From Margaritifera margaritifera (Eukaryota; Mollusca; Bivalvia; Unionida; Margaritiferidae), in NCBI GenBank assembly GCA_029931535.1, contig JAQPZY010001670.1, forward strand, positions 620,001 to 684,000: a DNA stretch of 64,000 bases, given 5' to 3'. Below are positions 23,351-36,136 of the stretch, one piece after another. Within the stretch, counting starts at the first letter, position 1. Each line of letters opens with the position of its first letter. Position numbers and translations under genes: made by a program. The notes below the pieces were generated by a model. The model saw only the letters and a list, made by a program, of their open reading frames with translations, did not search any database and was not told the origin of the DNA.

Positions 23351-23721
23351 TCAACTGGCTTAAATTTTTTAAAAACTTTCTCACTTGCCCACCTGTCAAG
23401 TACAATAAATTTTACTTGTCCAGCAACAAAATCACCTTGCCAGGCAAAAACTATCTTTCTATATAATGTTTTTTTTAAAAACCATAAAAACTAATACTTA
23501 TATTGCCCCCATTTTAAAATGCCAACTACAAATTACTCAATTTTTCAAGGTTTCAGTAAGGAGGCACCAAATTCACATTATTTCCATAAAAAATGTTAAA
23601 AAAGTACAAATGTTTAGAGTTAATAAATATGAAGACTATAGATATTACTTTTGTCTTGATCGTATGATTAAATGTATGATTACTAACCTCTGATTTTGGT
23701 CCATTGGTGGTAGTGGTGGTT

Positions 23722-23722
<1 letters not shown>
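23351..23722. other. Intron, no feature
   Basis: AT-rich sequence between array and microsatellite. Confidence 0.4.
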
Positions 23723-23776
<54 letters not shown>

Positions 23777-23804
23777 CATCATCATCATCATCATCATCAT
23801 CATG

Positions 23805-23845
<41 letters not shown>
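23723..23845. repeat. Compound trinucleotide microsatellite
   Basis: (tta)n, then about nine tca repeats (tcatcatcatca), then (tta)n again, about 120 bp. The poly-Ile/Met frames on both strands here are artefacts. Confidence 0.95.
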
Positions 23846-23846
<1 letters not shown>

Positions 23847-23928
23847 GTTGTTGTTGGCTGTTGTTTATCCATGAACTTACTGCTTACTAATAATTTCATA
23901 CTGGCATCCTGCCATTTCTTATCAGCAA

Positions 23929-24155
23929 CTACCATATATACTTGCATATTATCCGGGTCCAAATGCAAACAACATAGAATAGATCCTGATCCACCATCGC
24001 ATAATGCGCTGGCAGATCAGGGTCTATGTTGTTTGTTCTACTGATTAGTCCTTACAAACTGCATAGACCCAGATCTGCCGGCACATTATGTGATGGCAGA
24101 TCTGGGTCTATGCAGTTTGCAGTTGGTATTAGCTTTTACACGAGTATATTCTCGT
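23929..24155. mobile_element. Double-hairpin MITE, third copy
   Basis: Starts taccatatatacttgcatat and ends acacgagtatattctcgtag. Hairpins gatcctgatccaccatcg ... ctggcagatcagggtct and agacccagatctgccggc ... gatggcagatctgggtct are joined by tctactgattagtccttaca. Hairpin order is as at 16033. Confidence 0.8.
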
Positions 24156-25341
24156 AGTTCTTTTCATGGTACCCAAAAAGCATAAATATTTAAATTTAAT
24201 TAATTCTGTGTCTCCTACTTTAGTCATTTTGAAAGTAAGTTTGAAGAGCAACAATTAACATTGCTTTGTGAACATATTTATTTAACAAGTAGACCTGAAT
24301 TGCAATGAATCAGTTTTGTTTACATAAGCTTGCAGAGGGAAACAGGCACTGTGTTTGTACATGCACAATATTTTACCTTCAAGAGGAAATAATCGCAGAC
24401 TATTATATTATTATATAGACACATTTTAGAATTAAATGAGTGATAATAATATACATAGTGATTGCATATTTTTTTTGGATAACACTAACTGTACATTACT
24501 GACATAACGTTATTTTGAGACTCATCTGTTTGGGAAAGTTTGGAAGGCCATTGATGTAATTTTAGATGTCATTTTCAGACCAATCTTGAAATCATTATAT
24601 TAGGTAAGGATATCTGCTATAATCAAGGTTATTTTTTTTAATGGCCTAGGATAAACAGCAAGCTATTTACAATAGAATGATTTATACAGTAGTTTCTTTT
24701 AAAGAAAATGGTAAAATAATTTGAATGTTTATACAATGAAAATATACTGTAACCCAATATTTTTAAAGTGAAATAATATTTGAATTATTGATAAGAACTG
24801 ATAGGATGCCAGTATATGTTCTAAGACAACAGAACAATGCATTAGGAACAAGTCTGCATACATAATAATGACAATACCGCAGGCAAAGGTGTGATCTCAG
24901 CTTTCAGATTATCTTTGTGATAAAGTTTAGATCATCAACATTGCTCAAGGGTCTTAATTTCCTTTTCAACTACTGTATATGCTTTGATAGAGAGACCACG
25001 TTTCCAGCCAAACTAAATATTGCCTAAATAATTAATCAATTTTAGGCTATCCAGTACCGAAATCTGCATCAACCAAATCACTCTTAAAGATTCAGGTATC
25101 AGTACCTTGACATTCATGATAATGTAAAATAAAAACAAAATAAGTGCATATTTTGTGGTTTTTAATTTTTTATAAATGATTTTAACAAATTATCAATGAA
25201 CTGCTTTTCATTTGTTTCATGACCAGTGTGTAATATGACTGAAACAGTGTATATTTTACAAAATAAAAGATTCATTCATCTAATATTAAATCAATGAAAA
25301 TGTCTTCCCAAATAACAAATATCTTTTTCTTCTTCTCAGTA
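24156..25341. other. Intron, no feature
   Basis: Very AT-rich DNA without recognisable gene, repeat or TIR structure. Confidence 0.4.
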
Positions 25342-26179
25342 CAGTACTCCATCACTATAAGGCAATTCATTATATATATCTCCCTCATTATAATGTGGTA
25401 GTCAGGGTCCATCACCACCTACTGGGTTATGTACCGAACCGTGTTATACCGAGTACCACGATATATATGATACCATGATATATTGAGAATATCGTAATAT
25501 ACAGAACTCAGTATAGCAAGCACTATCGAAATTTGTTAAATAATGGTGTTTTGAAAAGTAAATGAAGATATAAGACAAAGTTTCACCTTGTTTTCTTTCA
25601 ATCCTTATTGTTATACATTGGTATGATTTTAGTCATGGGGTCGTCCATAGTAGTACTGTGTTATATCTGGAATAACATTATAACAAGGTATGTTATAACG
25701 GGGGAGAGCTGTAACATGCTTCCTGTTATAAGGCGGGTATGGTCATGGATCCCATTTTATTATTCAGTATTAGAATTATATGTTTTATGTACTTCAATAT
25801 AAGGCAGTCTCACTATAAGGTGGTATATTCCATGGAAGTGCTGTATTATAGATCATGTACTTCATTATAAGGCAGTCTCACTGTCAGGCAGTATACTTTA
25901 TGGCACCCACATATAGTATTATAATAAGGGAGTTCTGTATCATTTACTTCATTATGAGGCAGACTCACTATAAAGCAGTACCATCTATGGCTCCCATGGG
26001 CAGCATAATAATGAGGGAGTACTGTAGCATTGCCTTCATTATAAGGCAGTTTCACTAGAAGGTGGTATATTCCATGGAAGTGCTGTATTATGTATAATGT
26101 ACTTCATTATAAGGCAGTTTCACTATAAAGTGGTATACTCTATGGCTCCTATGGACATCATTATAATGAGGGAGTGCTG
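25342..26179. mobile_element. TIR MITE with internal repeats, 838 bp, TA-flanked
   Basis: Left end CAGTACTCCATCACTATAAG after TA (25340-25341); right end TTATAATGAGGGAGTGCTG before TA (26180-26181). The ends match as inverted repeats over about 19 bp with three or four differences. The interior is a set of roughly 60 bp repeats rich in cattataaggcagtctcac, tataaggtggtatattccat and ggaagtgctgtattat, many of which look like copies of the terminal repeat itself. No transposase. Sister of the 14.7 kb element. Confidence 0.75.
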
Positions 26180-26539
26180 TACTATCAATGTGATAAAGAG
26201 TGAAAATTTTGGTACACCCAATTCTTGATAACCCAGACTCAAGTAATGAACACAAGCTTGTTAATTATAACAATCACAGGAATACAAAATTGTGATTGCA
26301 ATTCCATAAGCACTGATACTGACTGTGATAGATGTTGTCTAGAAAGTACATACAAATATTTCAGCAGAAAAGGTTTGCCAGACCAGGCATGCTCATTGTG
26401 AAGGACACTTGCCCTACAGGTTTTTCAACTTGTTGCAGGTATCTGCGCAATAGTTTTATCCTGCACTAGGGTAAAGTAACATTAATAACAAGAGGCTCCA
26501 TGATATCAAATCTGACTGAAAGCCTTGGAAATGTCATGA
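26180..26539. other. Intron, no feature
   Basis: Unique-looking sequence between MITE and array head. Confidence 0.4.
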
Positions 26540-28868
26540 AACAAGAGGTCCAAGCAGGCCTGAAATCGCACACCTGGCTTACATATCTTTTAGCTGACCA
26601 TTTTATTAAGCAAGTTTATGTAGTACTGTAAGAACACAAACTATCAAACTAACTTTATATCATACTGATTTTACCTATTTTATATTCTGACAAGAAATTC
26701 TTTCTAAGGATAAAGGCATAATTAATATGCAGACTCTTCCTCATAATCAAACCATCGAAGATCTTGATGATATATACCCACTTAACAAGTCTGATAGAAA
26801 CTGAATGAGAAATATAGTTTCTAGATCTAGATAGGAAACTCAGCCAGCCAATCAGATGTAAGGTACATGTATCTCATTAGTATTCACCAATCTCACTTAT
26901 TATACAACCTGTTATAATATGCATGAATTTCACTTATAATTTATACCCAACCAAGAATATGATAACATAGGCCTATTTACCAAGTTTGATCAAAATCATA
27001 TCAATCTCTAGAGTGGTAAAAAAAAAAGGCCAATTAGATGAAAGATCACATCATAAATATGCATAGGTCTTGTTCATATTAAAGATCATTCAACAGCCTG
27101 AATTTGTCTACCACAAAAAAATTTACAAAGAAAGATTTAAATAATTCAATAGCCTTGGTTACTTGGACTCTTTAGATCCCTTGCTACACCCATTATAGTA
27201 ATTTCTCTCCCAAAGTCAGTACAGTAAAGAACACATTTTTTGTTTTTAAGTTCTGATTGTGAATTTTTTTTACACTCATATTGTGAAAAAATGGATAGTT
27301 TTTGGCATTGGGAATGGAACTGAATTTCAGCCCCAAAACATTCCCAGAAAAATCCCTGTTAGCAATACCAAGTTTGATTAAAATAGGGCTAGAAAAACAG
27401 TCTCTCAAGTGAAAAAAGTTCAGCCAATTATAAAAATGTGATTTCCAGATTGGTAAAAAAACTCAGTTAATCAGATGCAAGATTACTTAATTAATATGCA
27501 TGGATCTTGCTCATTATTGAAATTCATTCAAGATCATGAAGATCCAAGCCCATATCCCAAGTTTGATCAAAACTCAGATCAGAATTATGGCTAACAGAGT
27601 GATAACAAGCTCAGCCAATCAGATGCAAATTCACCTCATAAATGCGCATGTATGCATGGATCTCAGTTATTATCAACACTGTTGAAAATCTTGATGATAT
27701 AAGCATAAATTCCAGGTCTGATAAAAGCCGAATCAGAAATATGGCTTCCAGAGAGGTAAAAATCTCAGTCAATCAGATGCAAGACTACCTCTTTAATATA
27801 CATTTTCTCACTCATTATTGAACCCATCCAAGATCTTGATGATATAAATCCATATTTCAAGTTTGATCAAAATCAGATAAAAATATATGGCTTCCAGGAT
27901 GTTAACAAGCTCAGCCAATTACATGCAAGATCAACTTATTAGTATCCATGCATTCTGCTCATTACTGAACCTGTACAAGGTCTTGATGACATAAGCATAT
28001 ATTCCAAGATTATTCAAAACTGGATCAGAAATATGGCCTCCAGAGTGGTAACAAGCTTTGCTATGCCAATCTGATAGATCACCTCCGTATGCATGGATCT
28101 CGTTCATTACTGAAGACATCTGAGATCTTGGAGATATAAGCATTTATTCCAAGTTTGATCATAATTAGATCAGAAATACGGCCTCCAGAATAGTAACAAG
28201 GTTGGCCAATCAGATGCAAGATTACCTCATTAACATGCATGGATCTCACTAATTATTAAACCCATCCAGTTGTCAATGATAAAAGCCAATATTTCAAGTC
28301 TGATCAAAACTGGATGAGAAATATGGCTTCCTGAATGGTAACAAGCCAGCCAATCTGTTGCATGATCATCTCATTAATATGTGCGTAACTTGCTCATTAA
28401 TTATCGTGTCCAAGATCTTGATGATATAAGCATATACTCCAAATATGGAAAAAAACTGGCTCAGAAATATGGCCTATAGAGTGGTAACAATCTCAGCCAG
28501 TCATATGCAAGATAAGATCATTAATATCTGTGGATCTTGCTCATTATCGAACTCATCTGAGATCTTAATGATATAAGCAAATATTCCAAGTTTCATCAAA
28601 ACTGAATCAGAAATGTGACTTTCAGAGTGGTAACAAGGTCAGCCAATCAACTGCAGAATCACCTCATTAATATGTGTGGATCTCAGTCATTATCAAACTC
28701 AACTAAGATTTTGATGATACATGTATAAGCCCATATTCCAAGTTTTATTTAAATCAGTTTAGAAATATGGGCTTCAGGATGGTCACAAGCAATTAATGAT
28801 GAATGGACGACATACAAAGCATGATGGACAAAGGGAAGCTCGCTTGGCCTGATGGCCATATGAGTTAA
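26540..28868 (+). repeat. Tandem-core array, family 4, first locus (head, about 165 bp cores, tail)
   Basis: Head: aaacaagaggtccaagcagg then cctgaaatcgcacacctggc. Then about twelve cores with tcagaaatatggcttccaga, gtggtaacaagctcagccaa, tcagatgcaagatcacctca, ttaatatgcatggatctcgc, tcattatcaaacccatccaa and gatcttgatgatataagcat. The tail at 28800-28868 (gaatggacgacatacaaagc ... aagctcgcttggcctgatgg ccatatgag) contains a short hairpin. A second copy with the same head starts near 63200. Confidence 0.7.
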
Positions 28869-30979
28869 TAATAATATTAATAATAAAGGGCCTGACACTC
28901 TACTGTAAAAAAAAGAATTTCCCAGAATTCAAGATAAGACCATTTCTCCATTTTAACTGCTGAATGTTGAAACCATCACTGATATTCTTGAGCAATATCA
29001 AGATTTTCAAATTAGCTGCTGTGGTGGCCATATTGGAGGTAAGTTTGGCACCATTTTTATTTTGGACCATCATAACTCTTTTGGTGAAAACGCCATGTCG
29101 GTAAAAAGATTTTCAAGATGGCCATCATGGCAGCCATATTGGATGTAAGATTGGCACCATTTTTACTCAGGATAACTAGATATTATAAGAAGTCTTTTGG
29201 TGAAACTCTATGTCAATATGACTTTCCATTTAGGAGGGGTAGTGATAACAAGATTTTAAAGATGGCTGCCATGACTGCCATAATGGATAACAGATTGGTA
29301 CAAATTTCATTTACAGTACACACATCGTGTTTTTATGAAAAAAACACGTCGTGACCGTGGAGCTTAATCCTTTTCACGCTGTGTCCATCGTGGACAGGAT
29401 ATAGTGGTCATCGTGGATTGTCCACGTCGTGGCTCGTAGTGGACGGATTAAGTTTTATTGCCCATTTGAAAGTTGCATCAATATAATTATGTAATAGTGG
29501 ACGTCCACTACCACGCGTGGAACTTACCCATCGGCTCAGCTACAGCACACAGTGCAGAATGCTCTTTTTCATTTGTGCACAGTGCCATTTAATATTCAAA
29601 GACTCGCTCACTAAAACGCATTCACATATGTGTATTGAAAGAGATGAAAGATAAATTGCTGAGAAAAGAGTCACGAATGATGCTTCACAAATAATACAAA
29701 GTTTAATTATCTTAATTTTAATGGGGGGGGATTCTGTTTTAAACAAACAAAGGGTAAAAGAAATCACACGTAAATAAATGTATTAGCGGGTTTCATTCCG
29801 TTATTAAAATAAAAGAATGAGAGAAATGTTGTGATTTTGTTTTTAATTACCCCAGTAACTTTTAAATGGTCTGCTTAAAATGTTCCCACACAATAAAATA
29901 TACACGGCGCTATCCAATATACAACCTCTACTATTCCAGCCTGTTTAGTACTTGCAACTCAAATATACATGTCCATGTGACACATTTTCTTAGGAACTAG
30001 ACATGTTTACTTTTACCGTAGACCTACTGTTTTACTCCGACTCTACGAAGCACATGATGCTGCATTCTATGACCAACAGCTTTAAAAAATATACTTAAGA
30101 TTGCTGGTTTGGTCATCTGACGAGTTTAATATTACCAAATGGACGGGTGAAAGCGATAAAGTGTAATCATGATTAATTTGCTTCAATTGGCGAAACTTTT
30201 AAAATTTCTGGTGTTTTAATTAATGTATCATTCAGTAAGATTTATTTTGTGCTTTGGAATTACTTCTTTCTCCCCTTGTTTAACTTGGAGGTGGAAAAGT
30301 TTTGGCTTCAGAGGTTGTAAATCCCAATTCAATTATTTCCTGTTCATTTTGAACCGTTCATATTAATTCTAAGGTGGTCGCGAATATTGTCAGGTTCACC
30401 TTGATTATTGCAGTAATGCTCACTCATCAGACTTTCAGTCTATTATATTTCTGAAGCATTAAGTTCGTACATGGTTAATTATTACCAGATTCGACAATAG
30501 ATAATAAGAAAATAAGACAAAGGACACTAATAGCAGGTGAATAACCCAATGAATTATATAAATTCTTGTTAAATACAAAATGAATTGCCAAGCGACTTAC
30601 ATATTAACTTATTTAAATAAAGAGTGGAATTAAAATTGTATTTCTAAATTTTGTCAGTAGACGAATTTCAAAATGAAGATGAACGAGGCACATTTAAAAA
30701 ATGCATACTCTCTAATTATCAATGCCTGTTTCCAAGTTTGCGATAAAAGCCGGCTAACATTGATCGAAAGTTATGGTGCATAATCTCTCTCTCTCTCTCT
30801 CTGATGTTTGCATGCAATAAACACATTTTATTACAAAAAAGATGCATTTAAAATATTAAAAAAGCTTGTAGTGTAATACAGCTTTCGTAAACATGTAATA
30901 GTTTTGTGTTGCTGCGATAGACTTGTATTATATGCGCTGCATTGCAAGATTAATTGGGAGAATAAAAATTGTATATGGT

Positions 30980-33170
30980 TTATTTTGTATACCGCTAGAA
31001 ACCAGTTTTACGCAAAATATCACAACTTGACAACATTGTGTTTCTCACTCCATATTACAAGTCCAAAATTTGTTGTTCCACACGCAACAAAAACATTTTC
31101 ATTCAGAAGTTAATGCTTCTTTTGAAACATCAGGGCTAAAAAAAAAAGAAGTGTAACACCATTTTGAATGGCTATTGTTAACAAGCGTAGCGGCTAACTT
31201 CAAAGTAAAAATGTCACTCCTCGGCTGGTGCTTGATGATAGATTCACGAAGAAATTGACTACGAAAGTAACCTTTTTCTTAAAAATCACTTCGTTTATGG
31301 CATGAACAGCCACTGAAAGAGAGCAGCCTTGAATACCGTGTAGACGAATTCGGCGCATTTAAACATTATCCTACTCTGAAATAATCAGTCATTTTTCTAA
31401 GTCTACAGATAAAGGTATTTGTATCCTACTTTCAATAATTTCTTTAAAGAAGGTTTTGGAAACTGTGTAGACATTAAAGAGAAACTATGACAAATTAATA
31501 ACTAGTACAAGAAGTTCTGTTATGAAATATCATTTATTGAGAAAACACACTGAAGTTGCCACTTATGCCCAGGGGCAGGGTTGACGCGCTACTTGTTTAT
31601 CTAATGCTGTTTCATTCACGTCTTTCTAGCGCTTGCATTACAGGATGTTATGCCAGCTGAAGTGGCTTCATTAAACAGAAACCCTTGGTGTTTTCATAAC
31701 AATATTCCCATGACATACCAGTACTTGTATTCTGATTTAAGTAATTTAACTTCTACTCTATGTACTACTGGGGGGTGCGGGTGTGATAGCAGTTAGCTTT
31801 AACAAAATTACACTTGTTGTGATTTTTAGAAAATAAAATATTAATAATTTTATATGTGACTCGGGACCATTGCAGCTTGTTACATTTAAATGCTTGTTCC
31901 CTTATCGGGAAAATAACAATACTATATAGTTTGCTTTATATACCGCTAGAAACCAGTTTACGCGATAATATCAACACTTAACGGCTATGTGTTTCTGAGA
32001 CTTTCTCCGTCTAAATTCGCTCTTCACAAACTAACATCTTCTTAGTTTTAAAGCGTTTGATTTTGCGATAACAAGAAACATTTTTATTCAACAGTGTTTA
32101 TTTTGAAACATAGAAGCATGACACTGACCAGTAGCTGCAGGGAATTGTCCTGATTTAAGTCATTTAAGACTTCTACTCTATTTGCTTATTACGCAACGGA
32201 GTGGGGAGGGGGTTGTAGGCTGGGAGAGAAAGAGAGACGGAGGGATGGGATATTGCTTGAAACAACTACACTTGTTCTGATTTTTAGATAGTTTAGACAT
32301 GCATCAAGGCCAGAACACTCCCCCCCTAATTTTAAGTTAAATGGTAGGTCTCTAAATACGAAAATAAAAATAATTATATTTAGTTTTTCATATAACGCTA
32401 GAAACCAGTTTTACATGATAATATGAGAACTTAACATCAAATGCGTTTCTAAGTCCAAATTTGTTTTTCACAAACTAACATCTTTTTAGTTTTAAGGTGT
32501 GTGGTTTTGTGATATTTTCATTCAACAGTTACTGTACTGTACTGTACATTTTGAAACATCGAAGCACGACATTGAACATTAGCTGATGACAAGTAGAAAC
32601 TGTCATGATGGACTGTTGTTGACTCGAGGCAGGAAGCTACGGCAACAGGCATAGCGGCTGGCTTCAAAGTAAGAATGATACTCCTCAGCCAGTTCCTGGT
32701 AATGCAATGTAGATTCGTGAAAAAAGTGTGGACAGGAAATAACTTTTTTTCTCATTGAACTCACTTGTTTATGACATGAATGGCAACAGTCAATACAGTG
32801 TACACAATTCCGTGCATTTAAAAAATTGCCGTACTGTCTCATAAACAATGTTATTTTCGAAGTTTAAGGGTAAAAGTAGAGAAGAACCTTTCCATAATAT
32901 AGCTTGTGTATCTTTTTTATTTTAAAATACTTTGGCAAGAATTATGACATACATGTCATAATGTGCCAGTGTTCATGATCGTACATGTTCGATATAAATA
33001 TTATGGCGTTCGTTTTTCGAGTTCTATATGTATTACTGCTTTCAATGATTTCTTCAAGGTGGGTCTTGGAAATGATATGGAAATTAAAGGGAAACTGACA
33101 AATTAATAACCAGTACACAACCCACTTTTATGAAATATCATTTATTGAGAAAGAAGCTCGAAGTTACCAC
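30980..33170. repeat. Internal diverged direct repeats within the 4.4 kb element
   Basis: A block starting taccgctagaaaccagtttt occurs at about 30988, 31948 and 32394. The first and third copies extend for about 600-750 bp and share gcgtagcggctaacttcaaa-type words, then gattcacgaa, then ttggaaactgtgtagacatt and gaaatatcatttattgagaa. The middle copy is about 200 bp. The reading frame is not conserved between copies (compare the 81-codon minus-strand ORF at 32603-32848), so the block is not protein-coding. Confidence 0.7.
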
Positions 33171-33596
33171 TTGATGCAGAACAATGTCAATTTCCGCATC
33201 TGTATATGCTAGCAGGTACATATACATGTATTAATCAGCAGGGATGTACGTTTTTGTAGCTAAGCAATTATTTCTGATGTACGCTTTGTCATGGACAGGG
33301 GAAGATATCCAAGAAATATAAAACCTCATATTTTTTCTTCGTTACGCACGTTCGTCTATGTATCCTCAGCCAGGCTACTGATAAATACACAGGAAATGTT
33401 ACCGCTGTACAGGTAAAGGTATGAAATTGATACCTGCCATGTTCGGGTTTACATTGTTGGAGTTTCTCCCATCTGTTTGTTTAGTGTGTCAACTCAAGGA
33501 GCGTATACAATAGAAACAGCGAGGGGTGCCATAAACCCACTACGACTCACGACGACTGCAATAAAATCCGTCACGCACTTCCACTAGACTGAGTGG

Positions 33597-33640
33597 ATTT
33601 TCACTAAATTAGTGTGAAAATCCACTAGACTGAGTGGACT
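33597..33640. repeat. Perfect palindrome in the subterminal region
   Basis: gtggattttcactaaattag then tgtgaaaatccac forms a near-perfect 33 bp palindrome. It is flanked on both sides by ccactagactgagtgga. Confidence 0.8.
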
Positions 33641-34744
33641 TAAACTACTCATAGTGGGCATGTAATCCCCTGCCCTTTCTCCACGCCCACTCAATTTGTG
33701 TGGTGAATCCTAAAAACATGATGCGTCTACTGTAGGACCAACTAGACATTATAAGAAGTCTTTTGGTGAAAACTCCATGCCAATATTACCATACTTCTAG
33801 TTTAAGAAGTGATAACAAGATTTCTGAAATGGCCACAATGACAGCCATATTAGAGGTCAGATAGACACCATTTTTATTTAGGACCAACCAGACAACATAA
33901 GAAGTCTTCTGGTGAAAACCCAAGGTCCCTATGATTTTCTATTTAGGAGGCATAGCGATGATACTATTTTCAAAATAGCTGCCATGGTGGTCATATTGGC
34001 TGTCAGATTGGCATCGTTTTATTTAGGACCAACTAGACACCATGCAAAGTCTCTTCCTGAAAACCCCACATTGATATGACTATCTATTCAGGAGGAGTAG
34101 CAATAAGAAGAAGGTGGCCATATTAGATGTCTGAGCAGCACCATTTTCATTTAGGACCAATTAGACCTCATAAGTCTTCTGGTGAAAGCCCATGTTGATA
34201 TGTCTTTCTGTTTAAAAGGAGTAGTGATATTCAAGATTTAAAGATTGCTGCTGTAGTGGCCATAATGAAGGTCAGGTTGGCATGACTGTCATTTAGAACC
34301 AACATGACATAGTACAAAATCTTTCAGTGAATACCCTGTGGTGATATGACCATCCAATCAGAAGGAGTTGTGATAACAAGATTTTCAAGATGGCCAATGA
34401 GGCATCAAAATTGGATGTCCAAGTGGCACCATTTTCATTTAGGACCAACTTGACCATGGGATGAATGTGTAGGTAAATTGTCTTGGTAATCCTGCAAGTA
34501 GTTTAGGAGTAACAATAACAAACTTGTGCTAACAGACAGACAGACATTGGACAACACCTCATAGGCTCTTCTGCAGTGTTGCACCTTGAGCCAGCCTATG
34601 GGAAATTCTTCCACCCCAAACTGCCAGTTTCCTCCTAAATTTAATAAATCTCCATGTGTTGATCATTATATGGGGACAGAGATGCATAAAATGTCCCCTT
34701 GACTGCTCAGCTAAGGTGCAACACTGCTTCCAGTCTATGACTAG

Positions 34745-35010
34745 TAGAGATAATAATAATATACTTTACTTTATGAGAATAACTCAGTTAGTTATAATAT
34801 TTTCTACCCTGAGGCCCTCACAATAAAAACAACTATTGTGAATAAAAGAAAATATTTATAAAGCAGTCTTTCAAATCTCAAGTAAAAAAGCACACTGTGT
34901 ATATGATATGCATTAACAGAATAACTGGACTTCATGTATTTCAGTATTAACAATGAAATCTGCCTTTCAAGATAATAGTCATACAATTTTATTTGAAACA
35001 CATTTTAATT
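34745..35010 (-). mobile_element. Dispersed repeat with (aat)n end, probable reversed retroposon 3' end, copy 1
   Basis: Shares tttatgagaataactcag, ccctgaggccctca, gtgtatatgatatgcattaa-caga and cacaattttatttgaaacac with 52703-52965. A trinucleotide tract at the left end would be the 3' tail if the element lies on the minus strand. Family unknown. Confidence 0.6.
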
Positions 35011-35884
35011 TATTTGTAAATGTTTTGCAATATAGTAGAAAAGGGCTCATCTCTGCATTGAAAATCTCAGTAATATTGCTGATTACTTTGTAAAATCTGA
35101 GATATAATCAGTATATATATCACCAGAATGTAAGTGATACATAATAGATGGTATCTTGGAAACAGATTAAATAAAATAAAGATGTGAACCCAACAAGTTT
35201 ACCTCATAAATTGACTCAATACTTTGCATTTAATCTTGCCACTGTTAATTTTGCTGTTCCACACATTACTGCTTAAGCAGTAAAATGAAAGCATTGCAGA
35301 ATGCGCTATGAGGAGATGTGCAGTAGATAAGGTTGTCAAATCAAAAATATGTTCATTTAGGTATTTTCTTGTGCTAAGATGGAAGATAACCCCCTCTCCT
35401 TAATCCTAGAGTAAAGAGAAGAAGTCACAGACCTTGTTCAATCATATCCAGGAATGTTCCACATACCCAGCTGACCTTGCAAACAAAGTTATGACAACTT
35501 GTGCATGGAAACAAAAGACAAGGTCATTTCCATAACCTTTAACTAATCACCCACTGTTACCTGACCTGGACTGTTTTGCTCTTAAAATTTTTAAAGATGT
35601 TTCATGTCCCATGGTAAACTTCTGATAATGTTTGATAACAATCAATCCATTGAATAGGAGGCAAATCCAAACATTTTTAACCATTAACCCTCCCCCAATT
35701 AAACAAATACGTGTAGCTTCTGTGACCATGACCTTTTATAACCTTCAATACTCAGGGTAAGTTTCCTCCCCTGATAATCTACTGATGCAAGCAGGGTGCA
35801 GTCTTTTCAAAAACTGTAACCAAATAGACAGAGAGATACATGTAGATGGATGGATACTGTGAAATGTAGTTTATTTTGCGTGTG
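35011..35884. other. Intron, no feature
   Basis: Mixed sequence with a few array-like words (ttctgtgaccatgacctttt near 35718) reminiscent of a decayed family 5 unit. No gene. Confidence 0.35.
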
Positions 35885-36095
35885 TGTGTGGGGGGGTGTA
35901 AAACTAATTTTAATTATGCAATACTTACCTGTCGCTATTGTTTAGCTATTCTATTTTGTGCCGAAAATCAGTGTCCGTTCAATGTGAATACATCGTCCCA
36001 CAGAGTGGAGAAAAATATTAGTATGACCTTTGCACTCCAGTCTGTGCCTCATTTAGGCTTGCCTAAATTGTCATCTTTTTCACAGATGATGATTA
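35885..36095. repeat. DIRS left inverted terminal repeat
   Basis: Contains acctgtcgctattgtttagc, gtgccgaaaatcagtgtccg, cccacagagtggagaaaaat and ccagtctgtgcctcatttag, which recur inverted at 41540-41730 with scattered mismatches. The outermost part includes a ggggggtgtaaaactaattt tract. Confidence 0.85.
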
Positions 36096-36136
36096 TGCAA
36101 GGCATTAGAGTGGGGTGGGAGGAGGGCATTCAACAA

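Larger units (their letters stand above)
29314..33732. mobile_element. 4.4 kb TIR DNA element inserted in the family 1 array, TA duplication
   Basis: Left end CAGTACACACATCGTGTTTT and right end (read inward from the other strand) CAGTAGACGCATCATGTTTT agree at 21 of 25 positions, including the TTTTTA that follows. TA at 29312-29313 and at 33733-33734 is the target duplication. Subterminal DNA is rich in gtggac/gtccac (29360-29520) and ccactaga/agtgga (33580-33650), possible transposase-binding repeats. CAGT ends with TA duplication fit the Tc1/mariner superfamily, but no DDE frame is present; the longest ORFs are 60-81 codons without motifs. It is therefore a large non-autonomous element. Contents are described in the next entry. 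Confidence 0.85.
28890..34570 (+). repeat. Tandem-core array, family 1, locus 2, split by a 4.4 kb insertion
   Basis: Head variant gggcctgacactctactg with aagaatttcccagaattcaa (28890-28950), first cores to 29313, interruption, then further cores from 33735 to about 34480. It ends in a tail module (ggatgaatgtgtaggtaaat ... gacagacagacattggacaa ... cataggctcttctgca). Removing the insertion restores the family 1 core word ttcatttaggaccaactag exactly at the TA. Confidence 0.75.

Noticed and set aside
23645..24044. Two ORFs rich in isoleucine and methionine, one on each strand
   Set aside because: They translate a (tta)n/(tca)n microsatellite and have no other sequence.
32603..32848. 81-codon Cys/His-rich minus-strand ORF in the 4.4 kb element
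   Set aside because: The homologous repeat block at about 31170-31370 does not keep the frame, so the ORF is probably chance.
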